From: Novosphingobium sp. SCN 66-18
Lineage (GTDB): Bacteria; Pseudomonadota; Alphaproteobacteria; Sphingomonadales; Sphingomonadaceae
Direction: 5' to 3'
Assembly: GCA_001725355.1 (NCBI GenBank)
Contig: MEGD01000007.1
Span: 124,001-188,000, forward strand
Length of the DNA: 64,000 bases
Shown here: piece by piece, positions 27,807 to 35,888 of the stretch
Numbering within the stretch: position 1 is the first letter of the stretch
Layout: each line of letters starts with the position of its first letter
Notes under the pieces: generated by a model
What the model was told of the DNA's origin: nothing
What the model saw: the letters and a program-made list of their open reading frames with translations, nothing else
Database searches by the model: none
Program-made: the position numbers and the translations under genes

Positions 27807-28970
27807 ATGAATGACATGGTGAAGAGCGAGTTGGTCCGGCCCGGCGCCGGTGTGGCCGAATTGGCCGAGGCCCTGATTGCCTGCCCCAGCGTGACGCCCG
27901 CAACAGGGCTGGTGTTCGATTGCCTTGAGGAAATGCTGGTTCCGCTGGGCTTTGTCATCCACCGCGCCGTGGTGGGCGAGGCGCCCGACGGGCCGGTGGA
28001 AAACCTCTTTGCCATCCGCCAGGGGCCGCAGGGCAGCCGCCATTTCGCCTATGCGGGCCATGTCGATGTAGTCCCCCCCGGCGAGGGGTGGAGCAGCGCG
28101 CCCTTTGCGCCCGAACGCCGGGGCGAATTGCTCTATGGTCGCGGCGCGGTGGATATGAAGGGCTCGGTTGCCGCCTTTGTTGCCGCCCTGCGCGATATTC
28201 CGCGCGAGGAGGGCACGATCAGCCTGATCATCACCGGCGATGAGGAAGGCGCGGCGACCTTCGGCACAGTCAAGATCATCGAGCATATGCGCGAGACCGG
28301 GATCGACCCCGACCTGATCCTTGTGGGCGAACCCACCAGCGTCAACCGCCTTGGCGACATGATCAAGGTCGGGCGGCGCGGCAGCGTCAATATGTGGATC
28401 GAGGTTGAGGGCAGCCAAGGCCATGTCGCCTATCCGCATCTGGCCGATAATCCGATCACCCGGCTGGTGGCGATGCTGTCGGAACTGAAGGCTATTAAGC
28501 TGGACGAGGGAACCGACTGGTTCCAGCCCAGCAATCTGGAGGTGACCGACATCTCCTGCGGCAATCCGGCCACCAATGTCATCCCGCAAAAGGCCGGTGC
28601 GCGCATCTCGATCCGTTTCAACGATCTGCACACGGGCGAGAGCCTGTCAAAGCTGGTGCGCGAGATCGGGGCCAAGCATGGGGCAAGCGTGCGTCCGGTG
28701 ATCTCGGGCGAGGCTTTCCTGACCCCGCCGGGTGAATTTTCCGCCATCGTGGTCGATGCGATCCGCGCCGAAACCGGGCTGGACACCGAAATTTCCACCA
28801 GCGGCGGCACATCGGATGCGCGCTTCCTCAAAGCCTTGGCCCCGGTCATCGAATTTGGCCTGTGCAACGCCACGATGCACAAGAAGGACGAGGCGGTCGC
28901 GATTCCCGATCTGGAAACGCTTTCGCGGATCTATGCCCGCATCGTGCTGGCCGGTCTCAAACGCGCCTGA
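27807..28970 (+). CDS. dapE: Succinyl-diaminopimelate desuccinylase
   Basis: A 387-residue M20 metallohydrolase that cleaves N-succinyl-LL-diaminopimelate to LL-diaminopimelate and succinate in the lysine and peptidoglycan pathway. Zinc ligands are in AGHVDVVPPG and GRGAVDMKG, the catalytic Glu pair is in TGDEEG, and GTSDARF near the C-terminus is diagnostic for DapE. It is divergent from the cupin gene and is followed by a symporter. DapB of the same pathway is encoded 2.5 kb downstream. Confidence 0.93.
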   Translation: MNDMVKSELVRPGAGVAELAEALIACPSVTPATGLVFDCLEEMLVPLGFVIHRAVVGEAPDGPVENLFAIRQGPQGSRHFAYAGHVDVVPPGEGWSSAPFAPERRGELLYGRGAVDMKGSVAAFVAALRDIPREEGTISLIITGDEEGAATFGTVKIIEHMRETGIDPDLILVGEPTSVNRLGDMIKVGRRGSVNMWIEVEGSQGHVAYPHLADNPITRLVAMLSELKAIKLDEGTDWFQPSNLEVTDISCGNPATNVIPQKAGARISIRFNDLHTGESLSKLVREIGAKHGASVRPVISGEAFLTPPGEFSAIVVDAIRAETGLDTEISTSGGTSDARFLKALAPVIEFGLCNATMHKKDEAVAIPDLETLSRIYARIVLAGLKRA

Positions 28971-29043
28971 TACGCTATCCGGCCCAATTGCCCGCATGAG
29001 CGGTGATTGGTAGCCGGATTTTTTCTTTCGGAGTTTTTCCAAG

Positions 29044-30351
29044 ATGCGCCAGCGTCTGACGCAATTCCTGATTCTGGGCCTGATTCTGGGCATAGGCTTG
29101 GGCTATGTCCTGCATTCGTCCTATGATCCGGCCGATCCCTTGCTGGCGGCATGGTCCGATTATCTCAAGCTGCTGCCCGATGTGTTCCTGCATCTGATCA
29201 AGATGATCATCGCGCCGCTGATCGCATCGACGATCATCACCGGCATTGCGGGCATGGGCGATTCGACCGCGCTGGGCCGTATCGGCGCCAAGGCGATGGC
29301 CTGGTTCATCTCGGCCAGCTTCGTCTCGCTGCTGCTGGGCATGGTGCTGGTCAATTGGTGGCAGCCGGGCGTGGGCGTCAATGCCGTGGCCAGTTCGGGG
29401 GTCGATCTGGCCACCAAGGAACTGACCGTCCGCCACTTCGTGCTGGAAATCTTCCCGACCAGCGCGCTGGAGGCGATGGCCACCAACAATGTGCTGCAGA
29501 TCCTGCTTTTCTCGGTGTTCTGTGGCGTGGCGCTCAGCGCGATTGGCGAAAAGGGGCGGATCATCGTCGAATTCGCCGAGGCGGTGGTGCAGATGATGCT
29601 GCAAGTCACCGGCTATGTGATGAGCGTCTCGCCCATCGCGGTGTTTGGCGCGGCTGCCTCGATCGTGGCGCAAAAGGGGCTGGGCATCATCGCCACCTAT
29701 GGCGTGCTGGCGGGTGAATTCTATGCGGGTCTGGCGATATTGTGGATCATCCTGATCGCGGCGGGCAGCCTGTTTCTGGGCAAGAAGATCTTCCTGCTGA
29801 TGCGCTATGTGCGCGAGCCGGTGCTGATCACCTTCTCGACCGCGACCAGCGATGCATCCTTGCCGCGCATGTTCGAGGCGCTCGATCGCTTTGGCGTGCC
29901 GCGCCGCGTATCGGGCTTCGTGCTGCCGCTGGGCTATGCGTTCAACCTCGATGGCTCGATGATGTACACCAGCTTCGCTTCGCTCTTCATCGCGCAGGCT
30001 TATGGCATCCATCTCAGCTTTCAGCAGCAGATCCTGATGCTCCTGACGCTGATGGTCTCGTCCAAGGGCATCGCGGGCGTGCCGCGCGCCAGCCTCGTCG
30101 TCATCGCCGCCACGCTCAACCAGTTCCACGTGCCGGTCGAAGGCGTCGCGCTGCTGCTGGGCATCGACACGTTCCTGGATATGGGCCGTTCGGGCACCAG
30201 CGTTTTCGGCAATGCCGTCGCCACCGCCGTGGTCTGCCGCGCAGAGGGCATGTTGCAGCCGCCGCTGGACCCCGATGCGCCGTTGCCCGAGGCGCCGCAT
30301 GATACGGCCGAGCATGGGCGAAAGGGGTTGCATCTGGATCAGGGGCATTAA
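29044..30351 (+). CDS. Dicarboxylate/glutamate:cation symporter (GltP/DctA family)
   Basis: A 435-residue secondary transporter of the DAACS family with eight helices and two hairpin loops. FLHLIKMIIAPLIASTII, TFSTATSDASLP, YAFNLDGSMMYTS and SSKGIAGVPRASLV are the conserved substrate- and cation-binding motifs. It imports C4-dicarboxylates or glutamate/aspartate with protons or sodium. The TTTTTTCTTTCGGAG tract upstream includes a GGAG ribosome-binding site. A repeat element begins 14 bases after the stop. Confidence 0.92.
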   Translation: MRQRLTQFLILGLILGIGLGYVLHSSYDPADPLLAAWSDYLKLLPDVFLHLIKMIIAPLIASTIITGIAGMGDSTALGRIGAKAMAWFISASFVSLLLGMVLVNWWQPGVGVNAVASSGVDLATKELTVRHFVLEIFPTSALEAMATNNVLQILLFSVFCGVALSAIGEKGRIIVEFAEAVVQMMLQVTGYVMSVSPIAVFGAAASIVAQKGLGIIATYGVLAGEFYAGLAILWIILIAAGSLFLGKKIFLLMRYVREPVLITFSTATSDASLPRMFEALDRFGVPRRVSGFVLPLGYAFNLDGSMMYTSFASLFIAQAYGIHLSFQQQILMLLTLMVSSKGIAGVPRASLVVIAATLNQFHVPVEGVALLLGIDTFLDMGRSGTSVFGNAVATAVVCRAEGMLQPPLDPDAPLPEAPHDTAEHGRKGLHLDQGH

Positions 30352-30365
30352 GGTTTAAGGGGAGT

Positions 30366-30581
30366 TTGCCTCCGGCGGGCAAAGGGACTCGTCCCTTTGC
30401 AATCCCGTTAATGGGGTGTCGGGCCGGATAGGTTGGGGTGAATTTATAGCCTGCGGCGCATTGGCCTCGTGCTGGATTGCGCCGTAGGCTTTATTATTTC
30501 AACGCTGCGTCCGACACGTGAGGCTGAACCTATCGCGCAACGCAGACAGTGACGGGAGCGCGAGGGACGAGTCCCTCGCAT
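30366..30581 (+). repeat. Three-hairpin intergenic element, copy 5 (A-B-C)
   Basis: Arm A is GCAAAGGG-ACTCG-TCCCTTTGC, followed by AATCCCGTTAATGGGG. Hairpin B has stems TAGCCTGCGGCGC and GCGCCGTAGGCT with one changed pair. Arm C is GCGAGGGA-CGAG-TCCCTCGC, ending three bases from the nth stop. It fills the gap between the converging symporter and nth genes. Confidence 0.9.
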
Positions 30582-30584
30582 CAC

Positions 30585-31235
30585 CTACTTCTTCGCCTTC
30601 TTCTCCAAAACCTTATCCTTATACCCGCACAGATCCACCACCGGACAGCGCCAGCATTCCGGCGTCCGCGCCTTGCAGATGTATCGCCCGTGGAGGATCA
30701 GCCAGTGATGCGCGCCCACGCGGAAAGGCTTGGGGGTCTTCTTTTCAAGGCTGCGCTCGACCGCGTCCACGTTCTTGCCCTTGGCCAACCCGGTGCGGTT
30801 GCCCACGCGGAAAATATGCGTGTCCACCGCAAAGGTTTCGGCCCCAAAGGCGCAGTTGAGCACCACATTGGCCGTCTTGCGCCCCACGCCGGGCAGCTTG
30901 ACCAGTTCATCGCGGTCGGCAGGCACCTCGCCCCCATGCTCTCGCACGAGGATCTCGGCCATGGCCATCACGTTCTTCGCCTTGGAATTGAACAGGCCGA
31001 TGGTCTTGATGTGGTCCTTCAGCCCCTCTTCGCCCAAATTCAGCATATCCTGCGGTGTCTTGACGATCTCGAACAGCGCCCGCGTCGCCTTGTTCACGCC
31101 CACATCGGTCGCCTGCGCGGACAGCGTCACGGCCACCAGCAACTGATACGTATTGCCAAACTCCAGCTCCGTCTGCGGGTCCGGATTGGCCTCGGCAAGG
31201 CGGCGGTAGAATTCGAAGATGTCGGCGGATTTCAT
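30585..31235 (-). CDS. nth: Endonuclease III
   Basis: A 216-residue DNA glycosylase/AP lyase for oxidised pyrimidines. The helix-hairpin-helix LPGVGRKTANV holds the catalytic Lys, AVDTH holds the catalytic Asp, and the 4Fe-4S cluster motif C-X6-C-X2-C-X5-C is complete at the C-terminus. The ATG at 31235 (MKSADIFEFYRRL) matches the family N-terminus. The gene ends three bases from repeat copy 5 and is preceded by copy 6, so it is flanked by the elements on both sides. Confidence 0.95.
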   Translation of the reverse strand: MKSADIFEFYRRLAEANPDPQTELEFGNTYQLLVAVTLSAQATDVGVNKATRALFEIVKTPQDMLNLGEEGLKDHIKTIGLFNSKAKNVMAMAEILVREHGGEVPADRDELVKLPGVGRKTANVVLNCAFGAETFAVDTHIFRVGNRTGLAKGKNVDAVERSLEKKTPKPFRVGAHHWLILHGRYICKARTPECWRCPVVDLCGYKDKVLEKKAKK

Positions 31236-31277
31236 GCGCGCGGGTATGGCTTGGATGGGGGCGAGGGGCAAGAAGGT

Positions 31278-31507
31278 TTGCCTCCGGCGGGCAAAGGGAC
31301 TCGTCCCTTTGCAATCCCATTATGGGGTGGTGAGTGGTTTGCGAGGGTGGGATGGATAATAAAGCCTGCGGCGCGGCGAACTTGCGCCAAAAGCGCCGCG
31401 GGCTTTAAAATTCAAACGCTGCGTCCGACACTCAACGCCGAACCCTATGCGCAACAAAGACATTACCGGGATTGCCAAGGGACGAGTCCCTTGGCCCGCC
31501 GGAGGCA
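31278..31507 (+). repeat. Three-hairpin intergenic element, copy 6 (A-B-A', inverted ends)
   Basis: The left arm A is GCAAAGGG-ACTCG-TCCCTTTGC. Hairpin B pairs AAAGCCTGCGGCGC (31361-31374) with GCGCCGCGGGCTTT. The right arm is an inverted copy of A with a changed but still paired stem (GCCAAGGG with CCCTTGGC) and ends CCGCCGGAGGCA. The ends are therefore terminal inverted repeats. The right end is nine bases from the dapB stop. Confidence 0.9.
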
Positions 31508-31516
31508 TTTAAAACC

Positions 31517-32245
31517 TCACAACCCCAACACTTCCCGCATCCCATACCGCCCCGCAGGCCGCCCGGCCAGCCAGAGCGCCCCCTTGACGGCCCCTCGCGC
31601 AAAGATCCCGCGATTTTCGGCAATATGGCTCAGCGACAGGCGCTCGTTATCGGCCAGAAAATGGACAGTGTGATCCCCGGCCACGCTGCCCCCGCGCAAA
31701 GCTGCAAAGCCAATTGTGCCGGATTCGCGCGCGCCGGTGATGCCGTCGCGCCCGCGCACGGAAACATTGGACAGGCCGACCTCGCGCCCGCGCGCCGCCG
31801 CTTCGCCCAGCAGGAGCGCTGTGCCCGAGGGTGCGTCCACCTTCATCCGGTGGTGGGTTTCAACGATCTCGATGTCCCAGTCCTCACCCAGCCGCTTGGC
31901 CGCTTCCTCGACAAGGAAGGCCAGCATGTTGACGCCCAGCGAGGTATTGCCGGTCTGCAGCACGGCGATTTTGTCGGCGGCCTGATCCAGCAGCCAGTGG
32001 TGGCGTTCCTCAAGGCCGGTGGTGCCCACAAGGATCGGCACGCCCGCCGCGATGGCCGCATCCAGATTGCCTTCGAGCGCGGAGGGCGAGGAAAAGTCGA
32101 TCAGCACATCCGATGCGGCGGCCAGCGGGCCGACATCCTCATCCCGGTCCACGCCGCCCGCCAGTTCATGTCCGGCATCGGCAATGGCCTGCGCGATGGC
32201 GCGGCCCATACGTCCGCCGCTGCCGATAATTCCCAGTCTGGTCAT
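31517..32245 (-). CDS. dapB: 4-Hydroxy-tetrahydrodipicolinate reductase
   Basis: A 242-residue NAD(P)H-dependent reductase of the diaminopimelate/lysine pathway. It has a dinucleotide-binding GSGGRMGRA at the N-terminus, VGTTGL, the diagnostic ETHHRMKVDAPSGTAL with catalytic His and Lys, and GTIGFAALRGG. Its 3' end is close to repeat copy 6, and its start is 67 bases from the bestrophin gene end on the same strand. Confidence 0.96.
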   Translation of the reverse strand: MTRLGIIGSGGRMGRAIAQAIADAGHELAGGVDRDEDVGPLAAASDVLIDFSSPSALEGNLDAAIAAGVPILVGTTGLEERHHWLLDQAADKIAVLQTGNTSLGVNMLAFLVEEAAKRLGEDWDIEIVETHHRMKVDAPSGTALLLGEAAARGREVGLSNVSVRGRDGITGARESGTIGFAALRGGSVAGDHTVHFLADNERLSLSHIAENRGIFARGAVKGALWLAGRPAGRYGMREVLGL

Positions 32246-32312
32246 GGGGTAAATTCCTTTCGGCGCGCTTCATGGGCGAGGCGCGCCAGAATCGCAATTC
32301 CCCAAATCGCAA

Positions 32313-33200
32313 TTACCAAAGTACGCCTTCGGCATCCACGACCACCGGCGCGGGCGCGCTTTCGCCCAAGCCCTGCAGCAGGTCGATCTCGATGGTGCGG
32401 CACATCGTGTCGAGCGGCAGATCGTGGCGTGTATTGGCAAAGGGATCGACCAGATCATCGCCGATCGCCAGCACCGCCATGAACATCATCCCCGCCACGG
32501 TCGAGCCCAGCGGTGTGGCCGGTCCTAGCGCCTCGACCAGACCAAAGGGCAGCAGGACGCAGAACAGATGGGTGAAATAGGTTGGGAACAGCCGGAACTG
32601 CGCAGGCAGGGGCGTGTTCTTCAACCGCTCCATCCCGCCCTGCGCATTGGCGATATCGACCAGAACCCTCTCGATCTGGGTCTGCTGGATCGAATCGATG
32701 ATGCCCTGCGCTCGCGCCTGCGCCACCTGGGCGCCGGTGGCGTCCAGCAGGGCATTGGCGGTGTTGGTGCGCGTCTGGGCCGCCTTGGCCTCGGCCGCGG
32801 GGATATAGGGCAGCGCATCGCCTTCCAGCGGCAGGCGGCGCAATTGGCAGCGCAGCGCGTTCACATAGGCGATCTGGCGCAGCACGATGGCGCGCGCCAT
32901 GGCCTGTCCGTCCGCCCCGGTCATGAAATTGCGCGACGCACGCGCCAGATTCCGGCTGGCATTAATCATCAGCCCCCACAGCCCGCGCCCTTCCCACCAG
33001 CGCTGATAGGCCGAGGTGGAGCGAAAACCCAGGATCAGCGCCAGAACGCTGCCGAACAGCGTGAGCGGCAGGCCGGGCGCGGGAAAGGGCACCACATAAT
33101 AGGTGATCGTGACGATCACATCCCAGATGAACAACAGCACCAGCGGGGTCTTGATCGACCGGGCGATGCTGCGAAGGGTATGGGGTGTGTGGATGATCAT
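32313..33200 (-). CDS. Bestrophin-family chloride channel-like protein
   Basis: A 295-residue membrane protein of the bestrophin/UPF0187 (YneE) family. Features are LFIWDVIVTITYYV in the first helix, FRSTSAYQRWWEGRGLWG as the family signature after the second helix, two long amphipathic central helices, and FCVLLPFGLVEALG plus the conserved GDDLVDPFANTRHDLPLD near the end. Bacterial homologs form pentameric anion or cation channels. It begins eight bases after a small membrane-protein gene and likely shares its transcript. Confidence 0.9.
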   Translation of the reverse strand: MIIHTPHTLRSIARSIKTPLVLLFIWDVIVTITYYVVPFPAPGLPLTLFGSVLALILGFRSTSAYQRWWEGRGLWGLMINASRNLARASRNFMTGADGQAMARAIVLRQIAYVNALRCQLRRLPLEGDALPYIPAAEAKAAQTRTNTANALLDATGAQVAQARAQGIIDSIQQTQIERVLVDIANAQGGMERLKNTPLPAQFRLFPTYFTHLFCVLLPFGLVEALGPATPLGSTVAGMMFMAVLAIGDDLVDPFANTRHDLPLDTMCRTIEIDLLQGLGESAPAPVVVDAEGVLW

Positions 33201-33208
33201 GGGTTGGT

Positions 33209-33478
33209 TCAGTGTCCTGAATTGGTCTGGGCGGCGTGATACAGGGCAAGCGAAGAGCCCGAAGCCGGGCGCAGTTCGAACCATTCGGGCCGTCCGATGG
33301 CTATCATAAATATGAGCAGCGCCAAACAAAAGGCGACCAGTTCAAACCGCCCGCGAAACTGGTTGCGCGGCTTGCCCGGTGTGGTGGGCAGGGCGGAATT
33401 GAGCGGCCGGTGGCGGATCGGGCGCGGGCCGGGGGGCGTGCGCGGCTGAAAGCGGCGAAAGGGATTGGGCGAGGGCAT
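33209..33478 (-). CDS. Small single-pass membrane protein, hypothetical
   Basis: An 89-residue protein. Its N-terminal half is Pro/Arg-rich and positively charged (RRFQPRTPPGPRPIRHR). One transmembrane helix follows (LVAFCLALLIFMIAIG), then a short C-terminal tail. The charge pattern suggests the N-terminus is inside. It lies eight bases before the bestrophin gene, so a role in channel assembly or regulation is possible but unproven. ATGs at 33502 and 33490 are alternative starts. I do not recognise the family. Confidence 0.55.
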   Translation of the reverse strand: MPSPNPFRRFQPRTPPGPRPIRHRPLNSALPTTPGKPRNQFRGRFELVAFCLALLIFMIAIGRPEWFELRPASGSSLALYHAAQTNSGH

Positions 33479-33664
33479 GGCTGGCTCCATGATTGAAAGC
33501 ATTGATCAGAATGACAATCTGGGCGGTCAGCCTCTCTGTTGAATGGCCGTTTCGTTACAAATCTTTGCTGCGATGCGGCATTTCGTTGTGCGGTGCGTCA
33601 TAAGCGGCGGATCGATCGGCGGCTTGGCCTTGGCCGCGCTTTCGGGCATAGGAAAGGCATGGAA

Positions 33665-34366
33665 ATGACAGGCAATATCGTGATCCTGACCGGGGCGGGA
33701 TGCAGCGCGGAAAGCGGGATCGACACATTCCGCGATGGCGGCGGTTTGTGGGAACAGCACCGCGTCGAGGATGTCGCCACGCCCGAAGCTTTTGAACGCG
33801 ATCCCGCGCTGGTTCAGCGTTTTTACGACATGCGCCGCGCCGCGATCCAGACCAAGGCTCCCAATGCTGCCCATTACGCGCTGGCCCGACTGGAGCGGGA
33901 ATGGGATGGCGGCACGGTCACGCTGGTGACGCAGAATGTCGATGACCTGCATGATCGGGCAGGCTCGAAAAACCTGATCCATATGCATGGCGAGCATCTA
34001 TCGGCATGGTGTACCGCCTGCGACACGCGGATGGGCTGGACTGCCCCGCTGATCGAGGGGCCGCCATGTCCGTCCTGCGGGGCGGCGGCGCTGCGGCCCG
34101 ATATCGTGTGGTTTGGCGAGATGCCCTATCGCATGGAGGAGATCCATGATGCGCTGCGCGATTGCGATATTTTCGTGTCCATCGGCACCTCGGGCGCGGT
34201 CTATCCGGCGGCGGGTTTTGTCCGGCTGGCGCGGGAAATGGGCGCGCATTGCCTCGAACTCAATCTGGAGCGCAGCCAGGGTTCGGCATGGTTCCATGAA
34301 ACGCGGCTTGGCCCGGCGGGCGATATTGTGCCTGCGTGGGTGGAGGAACTGGTCGGGCCGGATTGA
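33665..34366 (+). CDS. cobB: NAD-dependent protein deacylase, sirtuin CobB
   Basis: A 233-residue class III-like sirtuin. The Rossmann motif TGAGCSAESGI, TQNVDDLHDRAG and catalytic His108 in HMHGE are all present, and zinc is held by Cys116, Cys119, Cys135 and Cys138. Tyr54 and Arg57 (FYDMRR) are the pair that gives SIRT5/CobB their preference for succinyl- and malonyl-lysine. The ATG at 33665 is spaced correctly from AGGAAAGG; the ATG at 33659 is too close. The stop overlaps the start of the methyltransferase gene by one base. Confidence 0.93.
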   Translation: MTGNIVILTGAGCSAESGIDTFRDGGGLWEQHRVEDVATPEAFERDPALVQRFYDMRRAAIQTKAPNAAHYALARLEREWDGGTVTLVTQNVDDLHDRAGSKNLIHMHGEHLSAWCTACDTRMGWTAPLIEGPPCPSCGAAALRPDIVWFGEMPYRMEEIHDALRDCDIFVSIGTSGAVYPAAGFVRLAREMGAHCLELNLERSQGSAWFHETRLGPAGDIVPAWVEELVGPD

Positions 34367-35022
34367 TGGCCTCGCTTATCCCTGATGCCAGGGCGGAAGC
34401 TGATTATGCGGGCCAAGCGGCGCCCGATCATCGCAAGGCTTTGGGGCAATTTTTCACACCCCCGCGTCTGGCCGCGCTGATGGCCGATTGGGTGGCGGGG
34501 GCGCAGCCGCGCATGATCCTTGATCCCGCGATGGGGGCGGGTGTGCTGACCCGCGCGGCGCAGGCGCGTTGCCCGAATGCGCAGGTGGTGGCCTATGAGC
34601 GCGACGAGGCAATCTTGCGCGCCGCCGATGCCGGACGGGCGCAGGTGCGGCATGAGGATTTCCTGCGCGCCGGGTGGGAGCACTATGACGGCGTGGTGAT
34701 GAACCCGCCCTATATCCGCCATCGAGAACTGCGCGATCATGGCCCCTTGCGTGCGGAGATTGGCGCGCGGGCCGGCTATGTCCTTCCCAAATCGGCCAAT
34801 CTCTATGTCGATTTCGTGGTCAAGGCGACGTGTCAGTTGCGGCGCGGCGGGCGGGGCGCTTTCCTGATCCCCGGCGAATGGATGGGGGCCAATTTCGCGC
34901 GCGGGTTCAAACAATTCCTGCTGGGGCCGGGGGGCTTGCAACAGGTGGTGCTGTTTTCGGGTGCCGATGTGTTTGATGATGCGCTGACCACGGCTTCGAT
35001 CCTGTTGGTGCAGCGGCCATGA
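34366..35022 (+). CDS. N6-adenine DNA methyltransferase-like catalytic subunit
   Basis: A 218-residue protein with the gamma-class methyltransferase motif order: QFFTPP (motif X), ILDPAMGAGVLTRAA (SAM-binding motif I), VVAYERDE (motif II) and VVMNPPYIRH, where NPPY is the catalytic motif IV. It matches the catalytic half of M.TaqI-like enzymes, which continue in one chain into a target-recognition domain. Here the chain stops after the catalytic part, and the next gene starts in an ATGA overlap. It may form a two-subunit methyltransferase. No partner restriction nuclease is seen. A tRNA/rRNA or protein target cannot be excluded. Confidence 0.8.
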   Translation: MASLIPDARAEADYAGQAAPDHRKALGQFFTPPRLAALMADWVAGAQPRMILDPAMGAGVLTRAAQARCPNAQVVAYERDEAILRAADAGRAQVRHEDFLRAGWEHYDGVVMNPPYIRHRELRDHGPLRAEIGARAGYVLPKSANLYVDFVVKATCQLRRGGRGAFLIPGEWMGANFARGFKQFLLGPGGLQQVVLFSGADVFDDALTTASILLVQRP

Positions 35023-35888
35023 TTACCGGCTGGGATTGGCGGGGGCCAGAGAAAGGAGAGGGCGATTGGCCCGCCTCGCTCGATGAACTGGCGGCGGGGG
35101 CGCGGCGGGTGGAACTGTCGCGGGCGGAACTGGCCGGGACGGATAAATGGGAGCCCTTGCTGCAAGGCCATCGCGGCGAGGCGCGGGCCGGGTTTGTGCC
35201 TCTGGCGCAACTGGCGCAATTCCGGCGCGGGATCGCCACGGGGGCCAACGGGTTCTTTCTGCTGAATGCGCAGAAGGTGGCGGATCTGGGCATTGACCCT
35301 GCGCGCTGCCTGCCCTGTGTCGGGCGGGCAACGGCGGTGCGGGGGCTGATCTGGCGAGGTGGGGGTGATGGGCTGCTGCTCAACCTCTCCGATCCGCTGA
35401 TGCCCGCCGAGGCCGCCTATGTCGCGCAGGGGGAGGCGCAGGGGCTGCCCTCGCGCTATATCCTGGCCCATCGCCAGCCTTGGTATGGGATGGAGCAGCG
35501 CGCCGTGGCGCCGATCTGGGGCGCGGTCTTCGCTCGGGGGGCCTTGCGCTTCATCCATAATGCGGCGGGGTGGAGCAATCTGACCTGCTTCCACGGCATC
35601 TATCCCTTTTCGGACGATCCGTTGCTGCATCAGGCTCTGGTGCTGTGCCTCAATTGCGATTCGGTGCGGGCGGCCTCGCGGCTGCATGGGCGGGTCTATG
35701 GCGGGGGTCTCAACAAGTTTGAGCCCAACGATCTCAAAGGTCTGATGGTGCCCGATCTGCGCCTTGCGGATCGCGCTTTGCTGGCGGAAATGGCTGCGCA
35801 TCTGGCGCTTCTCGACGCCGCGCCCGAGGATGAGGCGCGGCGCCGGAAGGCTGATGAACTGGCCGAGGAAGTGGCCAGTCGCGGTTAG
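35019..35888 (+). CDS. Probable target-recognition partner of the methyltransferase
   Basis: A 289-residue protein that looks like the C-terminal target-recognition half of TaqI/Eco57I-type methyltransferases. It has a FVPLAQLAQFRRGIATGANGFFLL start, LPCVGRATAVRGL, SRYILAHRQPWYGME, and a final RVYGGGLNKFEPNDLKGLMVPDL. The GGGLNKFEPNDLK motif is common at the end of such domains. It is coupled to the catalytic gene by ATGA and lies in the other frame, so this is either a natural split gene or an old frameshift. The stop overlaps the convergent metalloprotease stop by four bases. Confidence 0.7.
   Translation: MITGWDWRGPEKGEGDWPASLDELAAGARRVELSRAELAGTDKWEPLLQGHRGEARAGFVPLAQLAQFRRGIATGANGFFLLNAQKVADLGIDPARCLPCVGRATAVRGLIWRGGGDGLLLNLSDPLMPAEAAYVAQGEAQGLPSRYILAHRQPWYGMEQRAVAPIWGAVFARGALRFIHNAAGWSNLTCFHGIYPFSDDPLLHQALVLCLNCDSVRAASRLHGRVYGGGLNKFEPNDLKGLMVPDLRLADRALLAEMAAHLALLDAAPEDEARRRKADELAEEVASRG

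Noticed and set aside
34366-35888. Sequencing frameshift that splits one methyltransferase gene
   Set aside because: The ATGA overlap is a normal coupling signal and both parts have complete ends, so a natural split is preferred. A frameshift cannot be excluded without relatives, so the point is kept as a finding rather than called a pseudogene.
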